From: Paraescarpia echinospica
Lineage: Eukaryota > Annelida > Polychaeta > Sabellida > Siboglinidae
DNA length: 64,000 nt
NCBI GenBank assembly: GCA_020002185.1
Contig: CM034532.1
Span: 45,217,506-45,281,505 of the forward strand
Reading direction: 5' to 3'
How positions within the stretch are numbered: position 1 is the stretch's first letter; each line of letters opens with the position of its first letter. The notes beneath the pieces are model-generated. The model worked only from the letters and a program-made list of their open reading frames with translations. It was not told the origin of the DNA and made no database searches. The position numbers were made by a program, and so were the translations under genes. This document shows, piece after piece, positions 34,542-44,935 of the stretch.

Positions 34542-34759
34542 AGAGACTGTCATAAAGCAGGTGTGCAATTGTATGAACAATTGAACCCAACATAAGTAAC
34601 ACTAATTCAGCCATAACAACATTACGGTCGGTTTGCATTGGCCTAGCGTGTTTCACTAGCTGGGGAGCAAGCTCATGCCGGATGCGTAAATTGGAGTATT
34701 TTCATTTATAAAATTGTTATGCAATTTTGGCTGTTTATCAAATAGAATGAGCTGGTTGT

Positions 34760-34905
34760 GTTCAATGGTTCGGACAAGATTCGAGCCAATGTTGTACTTC
34801 CTCATGGTCGCCCATATGGCCGCATGCCATACCCCACCAAAGGCCTTCCTAAAGTTTATGAAGACATGGTACAGGCTTTGCTGTTAACTGGTGCCCCATC
34901 CTGTT
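34760..34905 (-). pseudogene. LINE reverse transcriptase scrap
   Basis: On the minus strand one frame reads LYHVFINFRKAFGGVWHAAI, followed by WATMRKYNI and VRTIEH. This matches the palm block (xxxVFxDFxKAFDxVWHxxLWxxMxxY) of animal LINE RTs, but with Asn at the catalytic Asp position. It begins where similarity to the TLCD5 block 2 flank ends (34758). Confidence 0.6.
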
Positions 34906-35790
34906 CGAAAACCTGCCTGTTCCTATTTGCTCAGTTCTACCTTGTCTCCGTATTCTGTTTGCTCAGGTTACCTTATCTACTTGTTCTATTTGCTTAGTTT
35001 TACCTTGTCTACCTGTTCTGTTTGTTCACTTTACCTTGTCTACTTGCTCTGTTTGGTCTGTTTGCTCGGTTTTACCTTGTTGACTTGTTCTCTTTGTTCA
35101 GTTTTACATTGTCTACTTTTTCTGTTTGTTCAGTTTTACCTTGTGTACTTGTTCTGTTTGCTCAGTTTACCCTTGTTCACTTGTTCTGATTGGTCTGTTT
35201 CCTCAGTTTTACCTTGTCTATTTGTTATGTTTGCTCAGTTTCACCTTGTCTACTTGTTCTGTTTACACAGCACTGGCAAGACTTTACGACGCTGACCTCG
35301 TCAGTCCTAGGTCCACCTCACATTGTTTTTCCTAGGTCCATCCCTCATAGTATGTCCTAGCTTCACCACACTTCATCTGTCCTAGGTCTACTTCATGTAT
35401 ATTTTCCCGGCCGTTTTCTCGTCTGATATCCCGTCCGTTGTCACATCCGTTCGCTATGTCGTCCGTTGTCTCGCTGGCCTAAGTTTGGTTCGTGCAACTC
35501 GTTAGCATAAGTTTGGTTCATGGAACACACTAGTCTAAGTTTGGTTCGTACAACTCGCTTGTCTAAGCTTGGTTCGTGAAACTCGTCGGTCTAAGTTTGA
35601 TTTGTGCAACTCGTTGGTCTAACTTTGGTTCGTGCAACTCGTTAGTCTAAGTCTGGTTCTTGCTACTCGTTTTTGGAACTCGCTAATCTAAGTTTGGTCC
35701 ATTGCGCTCGCTGGTCTAAATTTGGCTCGTACAACTCGTCGGTCTAACTATCAGTTCTGACTAGTGAATTGTTACCCGTTAGATGGCTCC
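34906..35790 (+). repeat. composite repeat B, copy 2, with two minisatellites
   Basis: An array of about 32-36 bp units (CTACTTGTTCTGTTTGCTCA, then GTTTTACCTTGT) at 34910-35270 leads into the block shared with 12530-12720. That is followed by about ten 28-bp units (CTAAGTTTGGTTCGTGCAAC variants) at 35478-35750. In copy 1 the first array is reduced to one or two units (12475-12530). Confidence 0.8.
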
Positions 35791-35864
35791 ACCACTAACG
35801 TAGTACGTAAGTGATACACTAAGGGCGCTACGCCGCAAGTCCCGTCACACCTGAAGTCATGTGA

Positions 35865-36090
35865 CTGTAATGGCTGCCTCTACATTTCTACAATTCCCGG
35901 AAGTGTGTCGACGAATAGACATCCGGCGTCCGCGGTAGATGGCTTTCCTCTAAATAGTTACATTGATGTCCGTTGGGTGGTGCCGGAAGTCGCCTGTGTC
36001 TCATGGCCGCGCCCACTGTTCAATGGGCAAATGCGTTACTTACACGAACTGGTTACCCCAAACTGACACGTAAATTCACTAGGTCTGTCT
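35865..36090 (+). repeat. composite repeat A, copy 3 (partial)
   Basis: It shares CCCGGAAGTGTGTCGACGAA, TAGTTACATTGATGTCCGTT, TGTCTCATGGCC and GACACGTAAATTCACTAG words with 11500-11870 and 12140-12240. Here A lies downstream of B, whereas at the first locus A precedes B. Confidence 0.65.
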
Positions 36091-36744
36091 AGGCCAATAG
36101 GTCAATCTGTGACATGAATGACAGGTAAATTTATGCACACGGGCTAATTTACGAGACTCACGCGAAGCCTTTTACTTTGGTGATGTCTTAATTACTAAAA
36201 GCCTACCACTCTAAAGCTATGAAACGTTAGAATTTACAGCGTTGACTACCTAAAATAGGAAAGTTACCTTGGTGGTGTATTAAAACACCAACACTGTATG
36301 AAAGCTTAGACGTTACTGCAATAGAATACAAGGACCACAAAACGGTGTGTCTGTTTCTGATAGGTTCTAACATGTATAAGAAAATAAATTATAATCGGCG
36401 CGAACCGGTAGTAACAGGTACTAACCTGACATACAAAGACACACTGACACACAGATACACATTGACCCCGGCGACGGTGCACGTAAACGGATGAACTAAC
36501 ATCGTGTCCATACTTTACGCAAATCAGGTAAGCGCAACTGTCATATGTAAAAATATATAGCATTGATACATGTTAAACAGGCGACCAAGTGAGGTTAAGT
36601 GCAAATGTTAAGTCTTCAATGTACACGATGTTTTGCACATAGACTCGTGATAAAGCTGTGTGATCACCGGAATTAGGGTGATGGAAAAGTCGTAGACCCA
36701 AGAGACACGAATTTATTTAAGCCTTTAACACATTTGGCATCAGG
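36091..36744. other. anonymous DNA
   Basis: I see no gene or recognised repeat in this stretch. Confidence 0.5.
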
Positions 36745-36793
36745 GGCGCTATTTGAAAGAGAGTATATACATTCGCACAAGTTCCGAATGCCC
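36745..36793. repeat. 100-bp satellite fragment, left of the gypsy insertion
   Basis: The words TATATACATTCGCACAAG and TTCCGAATGCCC match the satellite at 41638-42055 (ATTTACATACGCGCAAGTTC). The satellite is split here by the LTR element. Confidence 0.7.
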
Positions 36794-37043
36794 TGTAACG
36801 GTATTGCTCGTATCTATGTATTATATAGCATACAAACAACACGTCGAGAAGAATATGTTTAATACGTTATTATCTGGATACACAGCTGCACTGGTCTAAA
36901 TCCTAGGCTAGACTGATTCACTACACTAACAGCGGCGGCAGCGCCCACTACTCTATATGCTAATTAGAGTCCAGAGGTTGCTGCTAGGCAATCAGTCCAA
37001 ATATACCCTCCCAGCTGGGCATCAGCTGGGGTATCTCGTGACA
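36794..37043 (-). repeat. 3' LTR of gypsy element A
   Basis: 250 bp long, TG...CA termini, adjacent to the polypurine tract at 37044-37060 on the minus strand. Confidence 0.95.
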
Positions 37044-37092
37044 TCCCTTTTTGTTTTAATTTTTTTTTTTTTTTTTTCTTCAGTTTTGGGAT

Positions 37093-38584
37093 TCACGTTT
37101 CGTTAATGAGCCGTCGTGGTGGCTTAATGTCAACACGATCTCGAAGTGTCATGCGTCTTGCACTTGGCTCGTCTCGCCTCGGCATAATGCCCGGTGTCCC
37201 CCGCGGCGTGTTCGGGCGAGAACACGGCGATAACGGAATGTCAACAACAACAGCCGGTTGTCGTTGACCGGTCGGCTTGGAGATCGTTGCACGGGGCACG
37301 GAATCTCCCACGTCTGGCGTTACGTCATGAGCAACAGTCACTGAGGGCGCCGATTCGTTGGTTGCCCTCAACTGTCGTCTGTTGCGCCGATAGGTGTGTC
37401 CTTCGACATCCACGGTGTAGGATCGCTGTCCTAGTGCTCGTTTACATACACCCAAACTCCAAGTGTTGCGTCCAGGCAGTTTCATCCGGACTGCCTGTCC
37501 AACATTTAGCTCTTTCAGCGGCTTTGAGTTGGTGTCGTAATGTCGTTTGTACTTTCGTGTTCGTCGTTCGATTGCATCGCTGACATTTCTTCCTTGGATT
37601 TCTTGTGCAAGTAGACTGTGACATCAAACGTTGCACGGGCGAGCTTTGCAAGCCTTCTGTTGGTGTGTTGCGCCATTCCAGAAAAGCTTTCAGTGGGTCG
37701 CTTCCATCTAGTTTGGCCTTCTTGAGCAAAGCTTTAGCTATTTTCACAATGTTCTCCGCTTTCCCGTTGCTTTGCGGATAGTGCGGGCTTGATGTTATGT
37801 GCACAAAGCCCCACTCACGAGCAAATTTCGCAAATTCCTGTGACCCATACTGTGAAGCATTGTCACTGACCAGAATTGAAGGAACTCCGTGACGTGCGAA
37901 GTAGAGCATTGACAACAGCCTGTGTCGTTGTCTTCTTCAGCTCGTTGATCTCGAAGAAGTTACTGTAGTAATCTACCAGTATGACCTACTGGTGTTCGTC
38001 GAGCTCAAACAAATCTGTTGCGACCTTGGCCCATGGCAGATGGGGGAACTCGTGTGTTTGCAGCTTCTCACGGCACTGTTCCGGTCGGTGTACGTTGCAA
38101 ACGTCGCACTTGCTGATGTGGTCCTTCACCTCAGCGTTCATACCGGGTCAATAGATGACTTCGCGCGCCCTGCGCAGGCATCCCTCTATTCCAATATGGC
38201 ACTGGTGTATCAATTTCACCATTCCCGGTCGCATCACATGGGGGATTACTAATATGTCTCCCTTGAAGATTAATCCATCTTCAACTAACAGTTCATCTTT
38301 GAACTGCACGTACGGTTTTAGTGCTTCCTTACCGGTATTCGCTGCTGGCCACCCTGACTTGATGGCCTTCTCGAGTCCTCGCAACACTGCGTCTTCCTTC
38401 GTGGCGTGCTGCAGGTCGATCAATTTATCTTCAGGCAGCATGATGTTGTCGCTGTATACATCATGTCGTCTAAGTCGTCAACTTTATTGACATCGGCATT
38501 CGTATATTGCCGAGTGTCTCGTTTAGCCTCCGTGTTGTACGCTCGGCTCAATGTATCTGCAACGTACATTTCCGATCCTTTCTT
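37093..38584 (-). pseudogene. gypsy integrase (element A)
   Basis: The reading continues from MYVADTLSRA after the RNase H. The HHCC zinc region (HQCHIGIEGCLRRAREVIY) is followed by TGA where W is expected, then PGMNAEV and KCDVCNVHRPEQC. The catalytic core shows VATDLFELD, ILVSDNASQYGS and YPQSNGKAENIV, giving the D, D and E residues. The C-terminal domain, LGQRSYTVDVEGHTYRRNRR, is typical of Mag/K02A2.6-like elements. Two or more stops and at least two frameshifts are visible. Confidence 0.85.
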
Positions 38585-39744
38585 TTACCTCACTTCGAGT
38601 GGATACTTCTGCAGTCGTAATCTCATGCGCTGCAGTCGCTTCGGTGTCATGTGTATTTCTCTCTTGAAGATAGTTTCTAGCGGCTTGTGGTCAGACTCCA
38701 CGTGTACTACATCTCGACCATATATGTAGTCGTTGAACCGCTCACACGCGAACACTATCGCTAACAGTTCCTTCTCGATCTGTGCGTAGTTTTGTTCGGT
38801 ATCCGTCATGGCTCTGCTTGCGTAACATATCGGCTGGCAGTCCTGCATGAGCGCAACTCCCAGGCCTGTTTGCGACGCGTCTGCCTGGATTGTTACGTCT
38901 TTATCCACATCCTAGTAACGCAGCACTGGGGCGTTACTGAGCTTCTCATGTATCGCACATACTGCTTTGGTGTGCGACTCGTTCCACGTGAACTCGCTTT
39001 CCTTGCGTATCAATTGACGCAACGGAGCTGTGAGGTCGGTCAGTCCCTTCACGAACTTGACTAGGTACTGCACTGTACCAATTAGGCGGCGTACTCCTTC
39101 TACGTCCGTGGGCATTGGCATCTCGATTATGGTCGCGATTTTCTTCGGGTCACCTTTAATGCCCTCGTCTGTCAGCAAACATCCCATGTAGCTGACTTCG
39201 TTTAGCTTGTAGCGTACCTTTTCCGCATTGATGACTAGGTTTCTCTCACGACATCTCTTGAGGAACGCATGCAGATTGACGTCATGTTCGTCGTCGTCTT
39301 TCCCCGTGATGAGAAAATCATCTGCGATTACTTCGATGCCCTGTAATCCTTCGATGGTCTCATGCATCTTCCTCTGCCAGACTTCCGGTGCACTGGAAAT
39401 GCCAAATGGCATACGCTTCCATCTGTAGCGTCCAAACGGCGTGTTGAATGTTGTGAATCGGTTGGATCCAATTCGACCTGCCAAAACGCATTTTTTGCGT
39501 CTTTGACAGTGAAGACACGCGCACCGCTTAGTCGTGTGGCAATTTCCTCTGTCGTTGGCATTTGATAATGCTCTTGCTTGATAGCTCTGTTTAGATCCCG
39601 TGGATCCATGTAGATACGCAGTTTTTCTGGCTTCGACACGAGCAACAATCTGGAAACCCAATCTGTCAGTTCTCTGACTGGCGCGATGATGTCATCGTTG
39701 ACCGTCTCACGCAGCTCATGTTTCAGCTTGTCCCTCAGAGGCAC
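38585..39744 (-). pseudogene. gypsy reverse transcriptase and RNase H (element A)
   Basis: RT begins LRDKLKHELRETVNDDII and continues VSRLLLVSKPEKLRIYMDPR and FTVKDAKNAFWQVELD (first catalytic Asp). After a frameshift near 39460 come FNTPFGRYRWKRMPFGISSA, VIADDFLITG (catalytic Asp pair) and RRLIGTVQYLVKFVKGLTD. TAG near 38910 separates RT from RNase H (IQADASQTGLGVALMQD, YAQIEKELLAIVFACERF, ESDHKPLETIF). TAA near 38585 stands where VRY would be expected. The catalytic residues are present, so the lesions are point stops and small indels. Confidence 0.88.
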
Positions 39745-39776
39745 TGGTACTCGTCGAGGGGCGTGTACGACAGGAT

Positions 39777-40320
39777 TTACGTCTCTGTCAGTCTTGATGT
39801 GGTACGGGCCTGGTAATTTTCCAAGTCCCTTGAAAACATCTGCATACTGGTGCTGTATGTCAGCGGTGTAAAGCTAGGTATCTTCGTTGCCTCCTGCTTT
39901 GCATCAACATTGTTTACGCTCGGGGTCTCCGGCGATTCCTCTAATGGCCGAATGGCATCCACATCAATCCACTGCAGCGCACCGATGTCAACGCATGCCT
40001 GGCGGCTGAGAAGCGGTTGGCGGTGTTTACCGCTCATCACTTTGTAGTGCAGATTGTGTTTACGGCCGTTTCTGTGGACTTGAAGTGTTGTGATCCCCAT
40101 CACTTTAACTTTCGTCCCTCCATACACAGTCAGTGTGTCTGTGACTCGTGTCAGATTCTGCAAGTTAGTATCTCCTGTATAGCTAACTCAGTGGCAGGAT
40201 GTTACATTGGGATCCGGTATCGCACTCGAACTGCACCTTGTGCGACCCGATACCAAGCGGTATGTATCCAGCGTCCGTCTGCCGTCCGTCCACACGGTTA
40301 ACTGAGTGTCGAGTAGCTGA
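39777..40320 (-). pseudogene. gypsy aspartic protease (element A)
   Basis: KVQFECDTGSQCNILPLS carries the D-T-G active-site triad. A stop follows it, and the rest of the protease continues downstream (TVYGGTKVKVMGITTLQV and HNLHYKVMSG). The triad is intact, unlike in element B. Confidence 0.75.
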
Positions 40321-40429
40321 ATCGACTATCAGACTACTCACGCCATATTGTTCTGTCCCGATTGTTTTGACGTTTCTTCTGACTTTCAGTTTGCGACACT
40401 TAACGGCGAAGTGGTTCAGGCCCTGGAAG

Positions 40430-41262
40430 ACTCTGCATTTCTGTCTCCTGGCTGGACATTTGCCTCTTTCATGTGTCTTTCCACAAAACGAACAGTTCAC
40501 AACTGTGCTTGTTTTCGCGTACATTTTTTCTCGAGGTCTTGCATGATCTGCCTCGCTGCCATGCTTTGCGAACAGCCTCGTTCTTGTGTTTTTCTTCATC
40601 GAGTGCACATCTACGCCACCGACGGAATTCCATGCCTTATAGCTCGTTCAGCTTTCACTTCCGAATTTCTGATGATGTCTAAGGCTTTCTCCAGCGTTAC
40701 GTCGCGTTTTTCGAGGAGTTGATTTCGGACTCTCTCGTCCATAACACTCGAAACAAGATGGTCACGGTAAATTTCATCCGTCGTGATCGAACGCACAGTT
40801 TGTTCCGATTCGCCGCAGCTCGTTATACCACGTCATTACATTTTCCCCAGCCCGCTGTTTACGAGAGTGAAAGATGTGTCTCTCATACGGTATGTTCACC
40901 CTTGGCGTACAGTAGTTCTCGTACATTTGTAGAACTGGTTCTACTTCGTAGCGATGTGCAGGATCATTCTACGGGTGATTCTGCCAGATGTCTTTCGCAT
41001 CCTGGCCGATCACTGACAACAACGTACTCACGCGTTTCCGTTGTGTCTTTTCATCCAGATCTGTGGCGACTTCATATTCTATCCAGGCGCTTTTCCATAG
41101 ACGCCAAGAATTCGCAGCAGTTAGTGCGTCGATTTTCAACGGGGGCGGTGGTGGAACACTGCTGTTGTACGTTGTCCCAATACGATTAAGTGGAGGCGAT
41201 GTTGCCGACGGTGGCGTAGCCAGCTCACTGGACGGAGGCGTTGCCATCACAGTGTGTCTCAC
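40430..41262 (-). pseudogene. gypsy gag (element A)
   Basis: The first frame (from 41262) has a proline-rich N-terminus, then NSWRLWKSAWIEYEVATDLD and a stop at 40969. A shifted frame continues with RDHLVSSVMDERVRNQLLEK (40611-40796). Two zinc knuckles follow near 40450-40510: CSFCGKTHERGKC fits CX2CX4HX4C, and CRVFQGLNHFAVKC has Phe in place of the second Cys. These are capsid and nucleocapsid parts. At least two frame interruptions make it non-functional. Confidence 0.8.
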
Positions 41263-41387
41263 ACTTAACGGAGTCTAGCTGATCTTATCAGGCACTGTTG
41301 TCGCAATCCCGCTGAGCCGGTAATTCAGCAATCATCCAGATAACGTAATCCAATTAACACGTAACAGTAAGTCACTTCCTGACACCG

Positions 41388-41637
41388 TGTAACGGTATTG
41401 CTCGTATCTATGTATTATATAACACACAAACAATATGTCGAAAAGAATATGTTTAATACGTTATTATCTGAATACACAGCTGCACTGGTCTAAATCCTAG
41501 GCTAGACTGGTTCACTACACTAACAGCGGCGGCAGCGCCCACTACTCTATATGCTAATTAGAGTCCAGAGGTTGCTGCTAGGCAATCAGTCCAAATATAC
41601 CCTCCCTGCTGGGCATCAGCTAAGGTATCTCGTGACA
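41388..41637 (-). repeat. 5' LTR of gypsy element A
   Basis: 250 bp, the same length as its partner. The adjacent minus-strand sequence starting CGGTGTCAGGAAG is the likely primer-binding site (tRNA-Leu-like, inferred). Confidence 0.95.
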
Positions 41638-42055
41638 TGCCCGCTACTCGAATTACTACCAATTTGACATAATTACCATGAGTACTTATTTAATGACGTC
41701 ATTGAATAAAACTGTATACAGGCGCGCAAGTTCCAAATGCATGCTAACCGAATTACTACCAGTTTGACCTAATTACCGCAGGTACTTATTTAATAACGTC
41801 ATTCAACGAGATTATTTACATACGCGCAAGTTCCAAATGCCTGCTAACCGAATTACTACCAGTTTGACCTAATTAACACGCGTACTTATTTAATGACGTC
41901 CCTCAACGAGATTATTTACATACGCGCAAATTCCGAATGACTGCTAACCGAATTACTACCCGTTGGACCTAATTACAAAGCGTACTTATTTAGAGACGTC
42001 ATTGAATAAAGCTATATACAGCCGCGCAAGTTCCAAATGTCTGCTAACAGAATTA
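41638..42055. repeat. 100-bp satellite, block 1 (about four units)
   Basis: Units contain CGAATTACTACCAGTTTGAC, CTAATTACC, CGTACTTATTTAATGACGTC and ACGCGCAAGTTCCAAATGCC. The periodicity is close to 100 bp. With the gypsy element removed it joins 36745-36793. Confidence 0.92.
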
Positions 42056-42201
42056 CTTTGGCAGCCAAAACATAAGTGGAATGTGGCAAGAACACTACAG
42101 TCAAATTTTTAATGTAGTTAGAGGAAGTTGCAGCAAGGAATTTCTTGCTGATCTGTGTCAGGAGCATGCTGTCTTTGACCAAGGTATGAGGGTGACTGTT
42201 A

Positions 42202-43831
42202 ATGAAATTAGTGAAATTATCAGATTTATCTTACAATAAGTCACCTGGTTTAGACGGCATTACTAGCGAGCACATGAAGTGGGCAGATCGACAGCTGCCA
42301 GTTTTATTGGCTATATTGATGTCGGCTATACTTACACACGGTTACGTACCGGGAAATATGCAAAAATCTGTCATTGTTCCCATTATTAAGGATAAAAATA
42401 AACGTGTCAGCGACAGAGATAACTATAGACCGATATGTCTGTCTAATGTATTCACAAAAATAGTGGAAAAAATACTGTATAATCGGATGCAAAGTCATCT
42501 ACGAACTACAAGTAACCAATTTGGGTTCAAACCCAAACATGGGACAGAAATGTGTGTATTTGTGTTGAAGGAGCTCCTTCGATATTACACTAATCATGGG
42601 TCATGCATGTATGTTGCCTTCCTTGATGCCTCCAAGGCATTTGACAGGGTGAATCACACAACATTATTTACGAAGCTACTTAAGCTTGGAGTGTCTAAAT
42701 ATTTAATTAAAGTGTTATGTCAGTCGTACTGTAATCAGACTATGTGTGTTAAATGTGTTATGTCAGTGGTATTGTAATCAGACTATGTGTGTTAAATGTG
42801 TTATGTCAGTGGTATTGTAATCAGACTATGTGTGTTAAATGTGTTATGTCAGTGGTATTGTAATCAGACTATGTGTGTTAAATGTGTTATGTCAGTGGTA
42901 TTGTAATCAGACTATGTGTGTTAAATGTGTTATGTCAGTGGTATTGTAATCAGACTATGTGTGTTAAATGTGTTATGTCAGTGGTATTGTAATCAGACTA
43001 TGTGTATTAAATGTGTTATGTCAGTGGTATTGTAATCAGACTATGTGTATTAAATGTGTTATGTCAGTGGTATTGTAATCAGACTATGTGTGTTAAATGT
43101 GTTATGTCAGTGGTATTGTAATCAGACTATGTGTGTTAAATGTGTTATGTCAGTGGTACTGTAATCAGACTATGTGTATTAAATGTGTTATGTCAGTGGT
43201 ATTGTAATCAGACTATGTGTGTTAAATGTGTTATGTCAGTGGTATTGTAATCAGACTATGTGTGTTAAATGTGTTATGTCAGTGGTACTGTAATCAGACT
43301 ATGTGTGTTAAATGGGGTTCGGTATTTTCCAACTTCTTCTCTGTGACTAATGGAGTTAAACAAGGGGGTATGCTATCTCCTTTCTTATTTAATTTATACA
43401 TGAATGATTTGAGTTTGCTACTGATGAAACTACCCATCGGATGCTATTGTGGTGATACAATTGTTAACCATCTCATGTATGCTGATGACATTGTACTACT
43501 GGCTCCATCAGCTAAGGGGTTGCAAAGACTGCTAGATGTATCATACAATTATGGATGTGACAACGACATATTGTTTAACAGAGTAAAGTCGCAGATAATG
43601 TTTTTTGACACAAGACAAACCAGTTTTGAAGTAGCTCTTAAGCTTGGTGATGCAGTTCTGAATACAACGAAGGCATACAAATATCTTGGCCATATAATCT
43701 GTAATGATCTGTCGGATGAAACGGATATGAAATCCAAAGAAAGGAGTTTGTACGGCAGAAGTAATATTCTACTCAGGAAATTTCACTTTTGTTCAGTGAA
43801 GGTGAAGAACAAACTGTTCACATCATATTGA
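42202..43831 (+). pseudogene. LINE reverse transcriptase broken by an internal minisatellite
   Basis: N-terminal RT: NKSPGLDGITSEHMKWA, VIVPIIKDKNKRVSDRDNYR, NQFGFKPKHGTEMCV and CMYVAFLDASKAFDRVNHTT (catalytic Asp). After the 14-copy repeat (42712-43313) the protein resumes SVFSNFFSVTNGVKQGGMLS and NHLMYADDIVLLAPS (YADD box). It ends KAYKYLGHIICNDLSDE and SLYGRSNILLRKFHFCS. The two halves differ by one frame. That is exactly what 13 extra 43-bp units (559 bp) would cause, so the ancestor was one open frame here. A further stop lies at 43829-43831. The clade is not resolved. Confidence 0.9.
42712..43313. repeat. 43-bp minisatellite, 14 copies, inside the RT
   Basis: Units starting GTGTTATGTCAGTGGTATTG, then TAATCAGACTATGTGTGTTA and AAT, repeat over exactly 602 bp (14 x 43). 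The first unit (GTCGTACTG variant) is the original coding copy, encoding VLCQSYCNQTMCVK. A few units share single substitutions (GTGTATT for GTGTGTT). Confidence 0.97.
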
Positions 43832-44170
43832 AGTAATGTGTATTTATGTTCCTTATGGGCTAATTATAGAAAAGCCGCTATGCAATACTTTATTGTTTCC
43901 TATAACAATGCATTTAGAATTATGCACAGCCTATCTATGAGGTGTAGTGCTAGCCTAATGTTTGTTAGTTCTGACACGGACTGTGGCAATACTAGATTTA
44001 GAAAATGCATGTACAGTTTAATAGCAGAATATCTGCATCGACGAACAACATTGTTGAGAGTATTATACACAGTGATGTTTATACGACCTCTGTATTGCGC
44101 AGGAAGTGGATTAGTGCAAAATATACACTATAATATACTTTTTATTTTTACTTTTTTACTATGGACATAG
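43832..44170 (+). pseudogene. LINE ORF2 C-terminal tail
   Basis: This stretch continues in the same reading as the RT after its stop: NVYLCSLWANYRKAAMQYFI, NAFRIMHSLSMRCSASLMF and RFRKCMYSLIAEYLHRR. It is the usual C-terminal region of this LINE type (SNxYxxxLWxxYRKxxxxxxxVxYNNAFRxxxxLPMRCSAS). It stays open to 44170. Confidence 0.75.
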
Positions 44171-44227
44171 TGCATATTACATGTATGCTTTTTTGTCTGA
44201 AATAAAGATTGATTGATTGATATTGAT

Positions 44228-44935
44228 TGACTACCAGTTCGACTGAATTACCAGCCGTACTTATTTAGTAACGTCGTTGAACGAGATTATTTACACACGC
44301 GCAAGTTCCGAATTCTTGCTAAACGAATTACTATATACCCGTTGGACCTAATTACCACGCATACTTATATATAATGACGTCATTGAACAAAATTATATAC
44401 AGGCGCGCAAGTTCCAAATGCTCTTTATCCGAATTACTACCAATTTGACATAATTACCACACGTACTTATTTAATGACGTCATTTAATAAAACTATATAC
44501 AGGCGCGCAAGTTCCAAATGCCTTCTAACCGAATTACTACTACTTTGACCTAATTACCACGCGTTCTTAATTAATGACGTCCTTCAACGAGATTATTTAC
44601 ATACGCGCAAGTTCCGAATGCCTGCTAACCGAATTACTACCCGTTGGACCTTATTACAAAGCTTACTTATTTAGGGACGTCATTGAACAAAACTGAATAT
44701 AGGCGCGCAAGTTCCAAATGTCTGCTAACAGAATTACTACCATTTGGACCGAATTACCACGCGTACTTATTTAGTAACATAGTTGAACGAGATTATTTAC
44801 ATACGCGCAAGTTCCGAATGCCTGCTAAACAAATTACTACCCGTTTGACCTAATTACCACGCATACTTATTTAATGGCGTCATTGAACAAAATTATATAC
44901 AGGCGCGCAAGTTCCAAATGCCTGATAACCGAATG
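44228..44935. repeat. 100-bp satellite, block 2 (about seven units)
   Basis: The same unit as 41638-42055 continues beyond the LINE, with CTAATTACCACGC, TTAATGACGTCATTGAAC and CGCGCAAGTTCCAAATG words. It ends near GATAACCGAATGATGCAGC. Confidence 0.92.

Larger units (their letters stand above)
36789..41642 (-). mobile_element. complete Ty3/gypsy LTR retrotransposon (element A) with target duplication
   Basis: Two 250-bp LTRs (36794-37043 and 41388-41637) begin TGTAACGG and end GTGACA on the + strand. They are flanked by the direct 5-bp duplication TGCCC (36789-36793 and 41638-41642). Transcription is on the minus strand. The 5' LTR (right) is followed by GGTGTCAGGAAGTG, resembling a tRNA-Leu primer-binding site. 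The 3' LTR (left) is preceded by the purine run ACAAAAAGGGA. The two LTRs differ at about ten positions by eye. Gag, protease, RT, RNase H and integrase are all present but carry stops and frameshifts. The integrase C-terminus and overall pattern fit Mag/K02A2.6-like gypsy. Confidence 0.95.
42056..44227 (+). mobile_element. LINE fragment inserted in the 100-bp satellite
   Basis: The satellite is interrupted after AATTACT and resumes at ACTACCAG, implying a 3-bp overlap (ACT). The element is 5'-truncated, starting inside the linker before RT (WQEHYSQIFN). It ends with AATAAAGATTGATTGATTGA, a polyadenylation signal followed by a short terminal repeat as in CR1/L2-group LINEs. A 559-bp minisatellite expansion sits inside the RT. 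Confidence 0.88.

Noticed and set aside
33795..34656. Long minus-strand frames of about 250 codons rich in NTTDSQTHISTQQ repeats
   Set aside because: They are translations of the 41-bp and 29-bp minisatellites. The paralogous locus has one unit and no such frame.
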